A stretch of 64,000 bases of DNA from Symbiodinium sp. CCMP2592 (taxonomy: Eukaryota; Sar; Dinophyceae; Suessiales; Symbiodiniaceae), in assembly GCA_905221615.1 (NCBI GenBank), contig CAJNDT010000002.1, forward strand, positions 1,786,923 through 1,850,922, written 5' to 3'. Positions 48,687 to 61,400 of the stretch are shown piece after piece (within the stretch, counting starts at the first letter, position 1; the number at the start of each line of letters is the position of its first letter). The translations under genes were made by a program, and so were the position numbers. The notes under the pieces are model-generated. The model worked only from the letters and a program-made list of their open reading frames with translations, was not told the DNA's origin and did not search any database.

Positions 48687-49964
48687 GCCCCGGAGGGCGA
48701 CGATGGGCGACGTGAGAATGTCATCGAAGGCGAAGCCATCAAACTGCACAATGCTGGGAAGATGCCTTGATTACCGGAACAATGCTGACTCCTTGAGATT
48801 GTGCCGTGAACCTTTGACACATAGTTCTGCCACACTGGCTGCACCGTCACGGGTTTAGCTTACATGATCTTGAGGCCCGACATCTTTTCAACCGCACCTG
48901 CCAAGACAAAGACGTACGAGTACTCCCACATGTCGAGAACCGACAAGATGTTGTGACACTCCCCACAGGCCTACACGCCGTGACCGCCACCACAACAACC
49001 AAGCCTGTTCCTCTTGTTGCATGCCACGACATATTCCTCGGGCCTGACATGTCGGAAAATTTGACCAACTGTTCGATGAGCAAGGAAGTCCGCCGAAGTT
49101 CAAACTTGGAAAGCGACACCTCTGCAATGTTGCGAAATGTGAAAGCCAGCTGAGTTCATCTGAAAGCTTGGTCTTCTCCGGATTTTGCACGGCGGATCTA
49201 CATGTATTAACGGTACCAGATGTCTCAACTGTGCAAGAACGGCCTCTTAACAGTCTTACGGTTTCCTATGTGCTGCTGCATTCGTACTTGCATCGTTGAG
49301 TCATCTGGTTCCAAATTACCGTGCTCATGCAAGGAGGCTGCATGCAACCCGATGTTGTCAGCGACAAAAGACATTGCTCCGTCATGACGATCACACAGGA
49401 CGTTGGGGGGAAGGGACAGGTCATGTACTTCACGTCCTTCACCACAGCCGTGCTCGAAACGATGATGCTGACAAGAGATGATGCTGCAAAAGAGCATGTC
49501 GATGTCTTCAATGACACACATAACGACATGGAAACCACATTCTTCAGAAATACCATGAGGTAGCACACGTGTGCACGCAAAGTTTACCCTGGTGTCCCCA
49601 AACGAAGGTGTCTACTGCTACCGCACTTCCAGAAACTGCACCCTGCTGCATGGGGATTTCGTCATGAACGATGTGCCAGCCTGCTGCTCAACAACAAAAC
49701 TTCAAACCTGCGGCGCCTCGCTGTCTGAACTTACTTTGTGAGGCCCAAATACACCACTCCAAACCAATCACCTCGGAGAAATGTCTGCGATTGTGTCGAC
49801 GTAGCACGACACAGTACGGCAACACGACAACGATGTTTCATGCTTTACATTCATGAGGCTTCACTGCTTTGAACCATGATTGTTGCCTCAGCTGCGCGAA
49901 CCTCAATGTGTAAAGGGCGAATGCTCTATGATGCTCGGTACCTCCCAACAATTCATGTAGCGAG
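48687..49964 (+). repeat. Core unit 8 (short, 1278 bases)
   Basis: Exact leading motif; closest to unit 7 in the middle part (both have the gtcggaaaatttgacc and caatgttgcgaaatg variants). Tail carries the shared deletion. Confidence 0.85.
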
Positions 49965-51370
49965 AGGGCGACGATGGGCCACGTGAGAATGTCATCGAAG
50001 GCGAAGCCATCAAACTGCACAATGCTGGGAAGAATGCCTTGATTACCGGAACAATTCTGACTCCTTGAGATTGTGCCGTGAAACTTTGACACATAGTTCT
50101 GCCACACTGGCTGCACCGTCACGGGTTTATCTTGCACGATGTTGAGGCCGGCATCTTTTCAAACCCCACCTGCCAAGACAAGGACGTACTAGCACTCCCA
50201 CATGACGAGAACCGACAGGATGTTGTTACACTCCCCACAGGCCTACACGCCGTGACCGCGACCACAACAACCAAGCCTGTTCCTCCTGCTGCATGCCACG
50301 ACATATTCCTCGGGCCTGACATGTCTGAAAATTTGACCAACTGTTCGATGGGCAAGGAAGTCCACCGAAGTTCAAACTTGGAAAGTGACACCTCTGCCAT
50401 GCTGCGGAATGTGAGCCCGCTGAGTTCATCTGAAAGCTTGGTCTTCTCCGGATTTTGCACGGCGGACCTACATGTATTAACGGTACCAGATGTCTCAACT
50501 GTGCAAGAACGGCCTCTCAAAAGTCTTATTGTTTCCTATGTGCGGCTGCATTCGTACTTAAATCGTTGAGACATCTGGTTCCGTATTACCGTGCTCATGC
50601 CTGGAGGCTGCTTGCAACCCGATGTTGTCAGCGACAAAAGACAACACTCTGTCATGACGATCACACAGGACGTCGGGGGAAGGGACAGGTCATGTACTTC
50701 ACATCCTTCACCACATCCGTGCTCGAAACGATAATGCTGACAAGAGATGATGCTGACCAAGATCATGTCGTTGTCTTCAATGACACACATAGCGACATGG
50801 AAACCACATTCTTCAGAAATACCATGAGGTAGCACACGTGTGCACACAAAGCTTACCCGGGTGTCCCCAAGCGAAGGCATCTGCTGCTACCGCACTTCCC
50901 AAGAATGCACCCTTCGTCATGAACGATGTGCAAAGGTGGTGCTCATCAAACGAACTTCAAACCTGCGCCGCGGCGCCTCCTTGCCTAAACTTACTTTGTG
51001 AAGTGCCGGAGAATCAAAAAAACTCTGCGAGTGTGGCGACATAGTAAGGCAAGACGACAACGATGTACTTTCATGAAGCATGACCGCTTTGAACCATGAT
51101 TGCTGCTTCAGCTGCGCGAACCTCAATGTGTAAAGGGCGAATGCTCTATGATGCTCGGTACCTCCCGACAACTCATGTAGCGACGTCGTGCCCGCTGAAA
51201 GCCTCCCAAACGTCATCGCCGTGCGGACTAGAATACTGCTCTGCAAGACAGTGTTCTGGTGGCACACATCTCGACGAATATCTGCGTTTGAGGACACATG
51301 GGACGGTTCCGATGTCGTAGTTGTCTTTACAGGTTCGCCGCATGAGACTTATCAAACACAAGCTGGAAGA
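49965..51370 (+). repeat. Core unit 9 (full, 1406 bases, half motif)
   Basis: Starts with the half motif after tgtagcga. The tail is long but again has the direct join aagctg to gaagagCCCCGG, as before unit 1, so the unit-1 and unit-10 boundaries share an independent deletion. Confidence 0.85.
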
Positions 51371-53030
51371 GCCCCGGAGGGCGACGATGGGCGACGGCAG
51401 AATGTCATCGAAGGCGAAGCCATCAAACTGCACAATGCTGCGAGGAATGCCTTGATTACTGGAATAATTCTGACTCCTTGAGTTTGTGCCGTGAACCTGT
51501 GACACATAGTTCTGCCACACTGGCTGCACCGTGCCGGGTTTCGCTTACATGATCTTGAGGCCCGACATCTTTTCAACCGCACCTGCCAAGACAAGGACGT
51601 TCCAGCACTCCCACATGTCGAGAACCGACAGGATGTTGCTACACTTCCCACAGCCCTACACGTCGTGACCTCGACCGCAACAACCAAGCCTGTTCCTCTC
51701 GTTGCATGCCACGACATATTCCTTGGGCCTGACATGTCTGAAAGGTTGACCAACTGTTCGATCAGCAACGAAGTCCGCCGAAGTTCAAACTTGGAAAGTG
51801 AAACCTCTGCCATGTCGCGAAATGTGAGGGCCCGCTGCTGAGTTCATCTGAAAGCTTGGTCTTCTCCGGATTTTGCACGGCGGACCTACATGTATTAACG
51901 GTACCAGATGTCTCAACTGTGCAAGAATGGCCTCTCAAAAGTCTTATTGTTTCCTATGTGCGGCTGCATTCGTACTTAAATCGTTGGGACATCTGGTTCC
52001 GTATTACCGTGCTCATGCCTGGAGGCTGCTTGCAACCCGATGTTGTCAGCGACAAAAGACAACACTCTGTCATGACGATCACACAGGACGTTGTGGGGAA
52101 GGGACAGGTCATGTACTTCACATCCTTCTGCACAGCCGTTCTCGAAAGATGATGCTGGAAAAGAGTACGTCAATGTCTTCAATGACACATAACCACATTC
52201 TTCTGACATGCCACGATGACGCACACGTGCGCACGCATAGCCTGCTCTGGTGTTCCCAAACGAATTGCTATCGTACTTCCCAAGGAATGCACCCTGCTGC
52301 ATGAGGACTTCGTCATAAACAATGTGCAAGACTGGTGCTGAACGAACGAACTTCAAACCTGCGGCGCCTCGCTGCCTAAACATACTTTGTGAGTTCCCAA
52401 TTAAATCAATCCAAACCAATCACGTCGGAGAAATGTCTGCGAACATGTCGACATAGTAAGGCAAGACGACAACGATGTACCTTCACGAAGCATGACTGCT
52501 TTGAACATGATTGTTGCCTCAGCTGCACGACCCTCAAAATGTAAAAGGCGACTGCTCTACGATGCTCGGTACCTCCCGGCCAATTCATGTAGCGACGTCG
52601 TGCCCACTGAAAGCTTCGCCACACTGATATTCACCGGTACAGCCGTTCCGAATGCATACCACCTGCCCGAATCACACCTCCCACACCTGAAAGCGCTGAG
52701 AGAACTCCCACATCGACACTTTGAGTGGACCTGTCGTGGACCTAATCGAGAACATGGAACTCTCTCGAGAAGTGCGTCGAAGCTGAAAAAACGATGGCAT
52801 CATGGGTACGAAGTTCATGGAGAGGTCGTCCTGAAAGGTCTCTATGTTTGGTGGTCACGGGGCCAAACTGCTGCCTTCGTAGAATTCAGTCTGGCTGTCC
52901 GATTCAATGGCAATGTTGTCATCGTGCGTACCGCTCTGCGCAACATCGCTCAAAAAACACGTCTCGACGACACACTGTCTTCTAACATGCAAGACCCCGC
53001 CCCGCATCACTCAAACTTAGATCTTCAAGA
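51371..53030 (+). repeat. Edge unit (1660 bases)
   Basis: Exact leading motif. The first 1.2 kb is core-like (nearly identical to unit 9 around 51840-52090). The last 400 bases switch to the diverged long form, with a block near 52620-52830 (caccggtacagccgttccga, cctgtcgtggacct) that core units lack. It marks the right limit of homogenisation. Confidence 0.75.
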
Positions 53031-53150
53031 GCCCCGGGGGGCGGAGTGCAAATGTCATCGAAGGCGAAAGCATCCAAAAGCTGTACCAGCAAACTGCAGG
53101 AGCTGGGAAGCATGCCTTGATTACCTGGAGATTGACGTGGAGGGATGTCT

Positions 53151-53253
53151 GGGAGTTTCCAAGAATAGGGGACCCTAAAATTGCACCCTAAATAGTAGGA
53201 TCCTTGTCATAAGGACCCCCAGAATAAGGTACCCGTAATCTTCGGAAACTCCC
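53151..53253 (+). mobile_element. MITE family A, copy 5
   Basis: Left end GGGAGTTTCCAAGA, right end cttcggaaactccc, core ggggaccctaaaattgca and gtaggatccttgtcataagg. 103 bases. Inserted in a segment-V unit just after its motif. Flanking bases (gtct/ctat) do not give a clean duplication. Confidence 0.85.
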
Positions 53254-53346
53254 CTATGCAGGTAGAGAACACATCGTGGCTCGCAGAACTCTGACATGGA
53301 ACCCACGGTGTCTCCAAGGAAACTGCAGAACACGGCACATCCGAGG

Positions 53347-53381
53347 TTTAGGGTTTAGGGTTTAGGGTTTAGGGTTTAGGG
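53347..53381 (+). repeat. Interstitial telomeric insertion, five perfect TTTAGGG
   Basis: Five perfect TTTAGGG copies in the middle of an array unit, between acatccgagg and ttaaagccttcgacaagctg. Sister units have ordinary unit sequence here (for example gtactcgccaaagccttcgc near 36289). Perfect copies imply a recent event relative to the eroded tracts near 3-7 kb. Confidence 0.9.
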
Positions 53382-56300
53382 TTAAAGCCTTCGACAAGCT
53401 GGACCTGATACTGCAAGACCCACATGGAATACACCGCCATTACACGATCTTGCGGCCTGTGTGTCTCTTCACAACGACCTGACACGAAAAGGATGCCTAG
53501 ATGTCCGGAAACAACTGGGTTTTGTAACACTTCCCACCGGCCCACATGGCGCGATCATAACAACCAGACCATTGTTCTGCAGTGAGGCTAAGGAGTACCA
53601 CTGCGTGCGGCCGTTGAAAGTAGAGCTGGAAGGGATCTTCCAACTGTCGTCCATGAAACATAGAACACATCGAAACCATTTCCTTGAGACGCATCCCGAG
53701 GCCTCAAGTTGCGCATGGAAAGCCTCACCCGGTGCTCTGATTGGAGAGTTGCTACTGCTAGTTTGACAACAAGTCCGACAACTTCCGATGAATACATCCT
53801 GCTGCTCAGCACTGTACCTTGAATGATGTCCAAGTCTGCTGCTTAACATAGCTTCGAAGCTCTGTTGCCTGCAACTGTGAGGTCCTGACATAGCCAGTCC
53901 AACCCAACCCCGGAGATTTGCCTCAAAACATGTCACCGTAGCGCATGTAGGGGCAAGAGGACGACCACGTGTCACCCCCAACTTTCATGCTAAACGCGTG
54001 CTGTGAAGAATATTTTCTCACCATGCCAGTTGCATCAACTGCTGGAAGAAGCTGCAAGATATGAAGAGCGACTGCTATCTCATGCTCGACACCTCCTGAC
54101 AGATTGATGTACACCCATCATTTCCGTCGAAAGCCTCACCACAGACACGCACGCGCACAGACACCGATCTTCGATATTCACACCTCGTGATGTTGCAAAT
54201 CAAAGGCATACGACTTTCATTCACGGGCCTGAAAGGAAAACCCGCGCACCCGAAATTTCTGAATGAACTCTGCGCCTGGACATGTCCTGGATTCCACCGG
54301 CAAAATGCGATCTTTGCGAGATCCCACAAAGTTGTAAAACAACGGCATCGCATGGTCGAAGTTCCTGAGGAAGTCACCCTTAACTCCGTGCGGTACGAGG
54401 TGTCGGCATGGTGCAACTCGACGACAATGTCATGGTGCCTTCTGCACGTGCTCTGCAAAATGTTGCTCCAATTCGTTCCCATATCACATCTCGACAAAAG
54501 ATCTTTATGAGGACAAGCGGGACGGTTCCGATGGCATGGTTGTCTTTGGGGGTTCCAACATGAGACATGGCAAACACAAGCTACAACTTCGCGGGAGCGT
54601 GCAAGATTTTGCTGGGGCACACAAGTATAGTGCACTGGCTTGAATCGTCGATGAAAACTTCGTCCGTGCAATCGCAGGGTTTAGTGTCTTGCAAAAGCCA
54701 ACCACTCGACATCGAAGTTTGTCCTGTTTCTGCTGCACCGGGAAGCCACCAAGCCATAGAGAAAGCTTCCATGTAGGTATGTGCAGGTAACACTTCGAGG
54801 GTCGGCTCACAGAACTCTAAATACTCTAAAGTTAAACCAACATGGAGCACGTGGTGCTGCTTGTGAACACAATGGTTTGTGATGAACTGCTCATCGGACA
54901 ACCAATGAAAGTATACGGTACTCGTGAAAGCCTTCGGAAAGCTGCACCTGACAATGCAAGACTGCAAGGCTCAAATATAACGGTGCTTAAACGAACCTGA
55001 GGCCCAGTATCTCTTCAACACCAGCTGCCACGACAACGACGTGGTAGCTGAATACGCTGACCTACATCCTGACCCGGCTGGAGGTTGCAAAACTGCCCAC
55101 AAGCCCGCTGTTGCCTGACCAACGCCCAAAGTACGTATTTGGCCAATCTTTGCACCAGCAATCTTGAGAAACTGTTGGAAAGCAGATGCCATCCGGTGCT
55201 GCCATACATACGCCCCGCGATCTCTGCTCTGAAAACTCCAAGCCTCGCACACATCCTACTCGGCTTATCATGTGCAAGGAACCAGACGACGCAACTCTGA
55301 TGTAAGCATCTGAACAGCCTAATTTCTCCTGCACACATACTTGTGCCGTTGAGTCATCTGGATCCTGCTTACACTTACACATGCAATTCCCGTCCAATCA
55401 GACGCCAACACTTCGTCTTAACATGCACATACGACGTCGGGGAAGGCGACAAGTCGCGAACTTCACATCCTTGATCACAGCCGTCATCGAAAACACGATG
55501 CTGAAAATCGAGCTTTTCGGTGCCCAAGGGATTTCAGTGACACATGCAGCACACACGAAAACCGTGTCCTTGACCCGAAGGTACCTGAGGAAGGCCCTGC
55601 TGCTAGGTTGCAACCAGAACTCCACGCACTTGTGACTTGCGTCTACACAAGAACTAAAGAAACCTGCGCAGCCTCGCTGCCTAGAAGTGTTTTCTGAGGT
55701 ACTGCTCTATCCAATCCAACGACCGCAGAAGACAACCACGAACCTTCTTGTTAATGCGTGGGCTCCTTTGCACAATGCTTGCTGACCGTACACTTCGCAT
55801 GAACTGCTGCAGGTCCAACCCACAAAGCTGCACAATGGCATCGCACGTACGAAGTTCATGGAGCTCTGCAAATCTAGCAAATGCAAACGCCGCTCTAGTG
55901 CTCCACTGTAGTAGTAGGATTCGTTGTAGTAGCGCGATTCATTGTCCTCATTCGTACTGCTTTTGCTCCGCAGGACTGTTCTTGTAGCAAATGAATTCCA
56001 ACTTAGCCCGATCCGACATCAATAAAACTTCATCTTAAAGAGCCCCGGAGAGCTGAGTCACAATGCCACCGAAGGTGAAGAAGGACATGGAAAACTTCTG
56101 ATAGCGTTCGCAAACTGCACAAGGCTGGGAAGACTGCACTGCTGGCCTTGAACCTTTCTGACTTGCTCTGTGCTGCACGACTGGGGCAGGCGGTGATGGG
56201 TTTTGTGACGGGCTAGCACATGCACAAACAAGGTCCGCTAAGTCCAACTTTCAGTGGAGGTCAACACAGCGGTGGTGGCTCGCTGAACTCTGAAATGAAG

Positions 56301-58314
56301 CCAATGGAAGCCACGACGTAGCGCACGAAGCCCGTGAAGACCATGTCTCATGAACCGCAGAACACTGAGAAACATATTTAGTCACACTAGGTCTTGATGT
56401 CGGAAAGCCTGGATGTGACACTCCATGACTTGTCCTACCGTTTTAAAGCTTTCACTCTCTCGAGATTCATCTGCATGTAGTCGAGGACTGGTTGTCCTGA
56501 ATGTTCAGAACCGGCTGGATCTCGTCGGACTGCCTAGAAACTCACACCATGTGACCACCACAGCCTCTCGATCTGTATTTGCCGATATCAAAACGCTTGA
56601 CAGCCCGACATACTCGACCAAATTTTCGAGGAGTACAACGTTCTGCCGAATTTCAAGTGTCTGGAAAGTGGATGCTCAGCCATGCAAGGTGTAAGTCCAT
56701 TGATTTCCGGTCTGAAAGCTCGGTAGCAAACACGCTCAGCTGACATGTGCACGGAGCCAGGTGACGCAACTCTGCGAAATTCTGCACGGAGGATCTCTCA
56801 TGCCTTACGTACTGTTGTCCTAACGCTGATGACGTTGAGTCGTGTTTAGAAATGAAACATCAAACCTGCACACACTCCACCTGCAATCATGTCGTGGGGT
56901 CCTAAAATAACCTCTCCAGGTAAACCTGGGAGATGCACATGCGAACGTGTCAACATAGGGCCACAAGACAACCACACTTCTTTCTTGACATCCATGAAGC
57001 ATGACTTTTTTGACAATGCTGGTTTCCTGTACCCAGTGAACCAGCTGCTGTGCGAACCTCTCAAAGTGTAACAGGCAACTGCTTTCTGCTGATGTGTAAC
57101 TCCTGTCGCCTTCATGTAGTGAGTCATCTCTTTCGAAAACTACCTACACATACTGATGCAGATGTCTCTACTCTACCGCCCAAACTGACATTCCGATTGC
57201 ATTCCAATGACGATGAAAGCAAACCTCGCACACCTCAAGCGAATCTGCTCTCTGTCTTTGTGGATCCGGGGAAAACCTGCCGTAGCGGTACGATTCGCTG
57301 TGGTGGCTCGATTCGACGGCAATGTCATGGGATGTGCGGCTCGTGCTCTGCAAGACTGTTGTTCCGGTGACACCCTTGGGGACATAGTGGGACGGTTCCG
57401 GGGCATCGCCAACCGAGACTTGGCAACCACACGTTCCCACCTGGCCCGGGCATGCTCGAGCTGTACACGTATAATCCAGCATCACTCAAACCAAATCTTC
57501 AACAGCCCTGGAGGGCAGGGTCGCGATGCGATGCCTTCCATCGAGGGGTGGGCTCGCAGAAGTCGGTCTCTATGAAGCTCACGGAGATACTCGTGAACAC
57601 CATGGTGTGCTACGAACTGAGTTCCGATGATGTCATACTCGGAGTCGGGAAAGCCTTTGTAAAGTTGACAACGCAAGACTACGAGGCTGAACTATGAAGT
57701 ACTTTATGCTTACACGTTCTTGAGGCCCAATACCTTTGCAAAGCCACCTGCCAGGAAAAGGATGTACCGTAGTGGAGTGATGGATGCCCGCATTGTCCGG
57801 AGAAGTCGACCAAGCTGCAAAATTTAAAACTCACTGCTTTCGGATCTGAAAGTTGCGCAACACTCGAAAAAAATCGCACAGGCGCAAACACTCTACGGCT
57901 CGACACGTGCAGGCAACCAGATGCTTCAACTGTGTGACATCTCGCAGCATCTCGACCACCATGCGGTCTTGATATGCAGACAGGACGTCGTGGGAAGGGA
58001 CAAGGCACGAACATCACATCCATGACGACTGCCTTCGTCATAAGGACGATGCTAAAATAGACCGAGTCTGCATGGCAACGGATCTTCAATCACACATGCA
58101 CCATATTGGAGCCACCATACCCTTGAGAAATACTCCGACTGGTTCTCTCGAATGAAGGCGTCTACTGCTGACAATGCCCTCCTGACGAATACTGTATCTG
58201 CTGCTGCTAGGAACTCTGCATGAACCATGTGCAATGATTACGAGTGAACATCAAGCCTGCACAGCCTCGTCGCTTGCGACTGTTGTGTGAGGTCCTGACA
58301 TAAGCACTCCAAAT

Positions 58315-58415
58315 AGGAGTTTCCGAAAATGGGGGACCCTAATATAATACCCTAGATAGTAGGATCCTTATTCTAAGGACCCCAAAATTAGGTACCCCTC
58401 TTTTCGGAAACTCCC
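58315..58415 (+). mobile_element. MITE family A, copy 6, with AAAT target duplication
   Basis: 101 bases: aggagtttccgaaaat at the left, ttttcggaaactccc at the right, with the standard core. AAAT stands on both sides (58311-58314, 58416-58419). A sister unit keeps the empty site aatccaaatcaacctgg at about 60050-60066, where the left flank ends ccaaat and the right begins aaatcaacc. This is the clearest boundary proof for the family and supports a 4-base target duplication. Confidence 0.9.
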
Positions 58416-61400
58416 AAATCAACCTCGGAGATGCTCATGTTGCACAGACGAAGACAACCACACAGCGTCCTCAATCTTCATGATGCACGAGTGATGAAGT
58501 AGGCGTCTGTTTACTGGAGCCATTGCCTCAACTTCTGTATACGAACCTGTTTGAAAGGCCACTGCTCTCCCCCCATTGCTGTCCCGTCCAATCGGACTGA
58601 CCCGTCGTTTCCATTCAGTAGATTCGCGCGACACATCCGACCTCCAAACGAACAGCATCCTCGTACACCTGAAAGTCTTGAATGAACTTCGCCATCGACT
58701 CCGTCCGAAACACACATCGTGGACCTGACCGATATTAAAGAGCTTTTTGCAAGATCTCCCACACACATACTGAATTGTCGCTCACAAACTCTGTGCCGAT
58801 GAGGAAGCCCGTTGTCCCGGAGAGATTCTATTCAGTGCTTCGCTTCGAACTAAGTCGGGTCTGCAGGACTTCGCTCTGATCAAACATCTCGATGGAAAGA
58901 TCTGCACTTGAGGACAACTGGAAGGGTTCCGCTGGCCTGGTTGATGCGATTCGATGTTTCGAAGACAAGTTGAAAGCCTGGTTCGAGCTAGACATGCAAG
59001 ATCCTGAGGCTTGGCAAAGATAAGTTAAAAGTCTAAGTCCCACCTCACTCAGAACAAAAGCTTCCGGAGCCCCGGAGGGCGGAGTCACACTGTCGTCGAA
59101 GATGGAGGAAGACATCGAAAATCTGAAGGATGCTTTGACTTCCGCAGTTCCGACACGGTTATGCCGGACTCGCTGCAACTAGCGACGCGTTGTCCACGCA
59201 CCCTTTTGGATTTGGTGTTGCATGCAGCATGCACACAAAGAAAGCACACTCTTCGACTTCCAACTTTATCTTGCCACCAACTCTTGGTAGAGGTAAACAC
59301 ACCGAGGGAGGGCTCGCAGAAGATGCCACCCTGTAGCAAACGGTCTGCTTGTGAAGATGGCGTGCTCTGAACTGCACAACACTGAGAAACCAGATGAACA
59401 GATGATAGTCATACGGCTACTTGCCAAAGCCCGCGCAAAGCTGACAATGCAAAACGGAAAGGCTGAAATGCACACTGCTAACAGCTACAAGATCCTTAGG
59501 TCCAATATCCATTCAAAACCACCTGCCACGAAGAGGACGTAGTGGAGCACTAGGCTGACCTAATGTCAGGAAAGGATTTCGTCACAGCTCACAGGCCAGG
59601 ATTTTGTGACCACAACAATCCGTGCTTCTGCGACTCCTTGCATGCCAAGGCGTACAGCTTGGAACTGACAAGCGACCGATTATTCGTAATGACAACCGCT
59701 CACGACCTTGGGGAAAGGGACTGGTCACGTGCATCGCATCCATGACGACAGCCTTCATCGAAAAGACGGTGTTGAAAAAGAGCGTGTCGGCATAGCGAGG
59801 CATCTTCTAAGACACGCGGGGTCTTCAATGACATGTATACCATACGGAAACCATTTCACCGAGGCAACAACATGTGCACGAAAAGCGTGCTCTGGTGCTG
59901 CCGCTAGATTGCAACCAGACCTCCACGTACTGCCATACTGTTGCTAAAGATTTTGCCACTTACGATTCGCAAGACTTGTGTTTACAGATGAAACCCAAAT
60001 CTGCGCAACCTCGCTGCCTGTCAGTCATTCTGCGAGGTCCTGAAATACCAATCCAAATCAACCTGGAAGAAGCACATGCGCGGATGTCAAACATAGAGCG
60101 AGAAGATGAACGCAGTCACACATCATCCTCTGCATGAAGCTCGAAGTCTGTATATCAGGCGACTGCTTTCTGTACCTCCCGTCTATTTCAGACAGACCTG
60201 TTGTTTCCGTTTGAAAGATTCGCGACACCTCCGATGGGTCTGCGTTTAACGCTGCATTTCAGCACCCGCCATCCTTCGAAGAAGCCTGAAGCACCCGAAA
60301 ACACTGTAATGCCCACAAAGATCTGCCACAAAGCCTCGAAACGACGTGATACTGGATGAGAAAGAACGGTCGCCCTGAAAGATCTGTGGCGCTGCGGGGA
60401 ATCTGACATAGTTGTGCGGGTCGGCATGGTTCGATTCAATTAGCTATGTCATCGAGCGTACTGCCTGTGCTTTGAAGCACTTGCTTCTGCAAATATATCT
60501 CGACGAAAGATATTCGCTTGAGGAAAAGGGGTGCGGTCTCGATGGCATGGCTGTCTTCGATGTTCCGCCACATGAGCAAGTTCCAACCTATCTTGACCGA
60601 GACACGTAAGATGCGACATCACTCAAACCAAGTCCCGTAGAGACGGGTGGTCTCCTGCTGGACTGTGAAATCTGCAAAATGCTTTGGAAGACGCCTTGAC
60701 AACCATGAACGCTTCTGACTCGCGGTCCCTGTCTTGTCAACCTGGGAAACATTGCCGAACAAACAAAAGAGACCGAAGCCCAGCATACACAACAACAAAG
60801 TAGACCGCTTCCGGATTGTAGCTTTTCCTGCTTCTGTTGCACGGGGATGCCACCGAGCTGTATAAAGCCGTCGTGGTGGTCGGTGGAGGTGCACACATCG
60901 TGGGTGGCCCGGCAAAGGTTTAAAATGATGAGCTACGATTCAACGAATGGAACTGCTTATCAACACGACGGTGTGTGGTGAGCTGCACATGGCGAACCGA
61001 GGAAGTCAACCTGGTACTTACAAAGGCCTTCCCAAAGCTGGACCTGATAGGCTCTGCGAAACTGCACAGCTAGAACACGAACTGGCCCGCTATCTCTGCA
61101 ACACCATCTGCGACAAAAAGGACATGGTGGAGCACGGGCTGCCCTGAGTTCTCCAAGACCGACTGAGTCTGCTTCAAAGCGCAGATGTCATGACCACAAC
61201 AGCCAAACCTCTTCGTCTGCGATGCATTGCATGACAAGAAATACCGCCTGCATCCCACCAGCCTGCATCTTGCATACTTGACAAACTGTTCCAATAGCGC
61301 CGAATTTCAAGCGTCCTGTGGAAATCCGATACTCTGCCATGCTGCAAGGCGTATTGCAATCCTGGAAAACGCAGACACAAACACTCTACAGTGCTACAGT

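Larger units (their letters stand above)
38000..52600 (+). repeat. Array segment IV: recently homogenised core of the array
   Basis: Ten consecutive units or part-units that look nearly identical over most of their length (differences of about one per tens to a hundred bases between the closest pairs), unlike the strongly diverged flanking segments. Shared landmarks: ggcggatctacatgtattaa, ccagatgtctcaactgtgca, tcttactgtttcctatgtgc, cgtcatgacgatcacacagg, gaggtagcacacgtgtgcac, gtcatgaacgatgtgccaac and cctcagctgcgcgaacctc. Two length classes occur: full (about 1.41-1.51 kb) and short (about 1.21-1.28 kb). Short units share one roughly 240-base deletion. Such local homogeneity is the usual product of unequal crossing over or gene conversion within a tandem array. 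Confidence 0.9.

Noticed and set aside
52492-53178. 228-codon + strand frame, the longest not due to a microsatellite
   Set aside because: Crosses a unit boundary, includes the motif and ends inside a MITE; sister units are frameshifted across the same interval.
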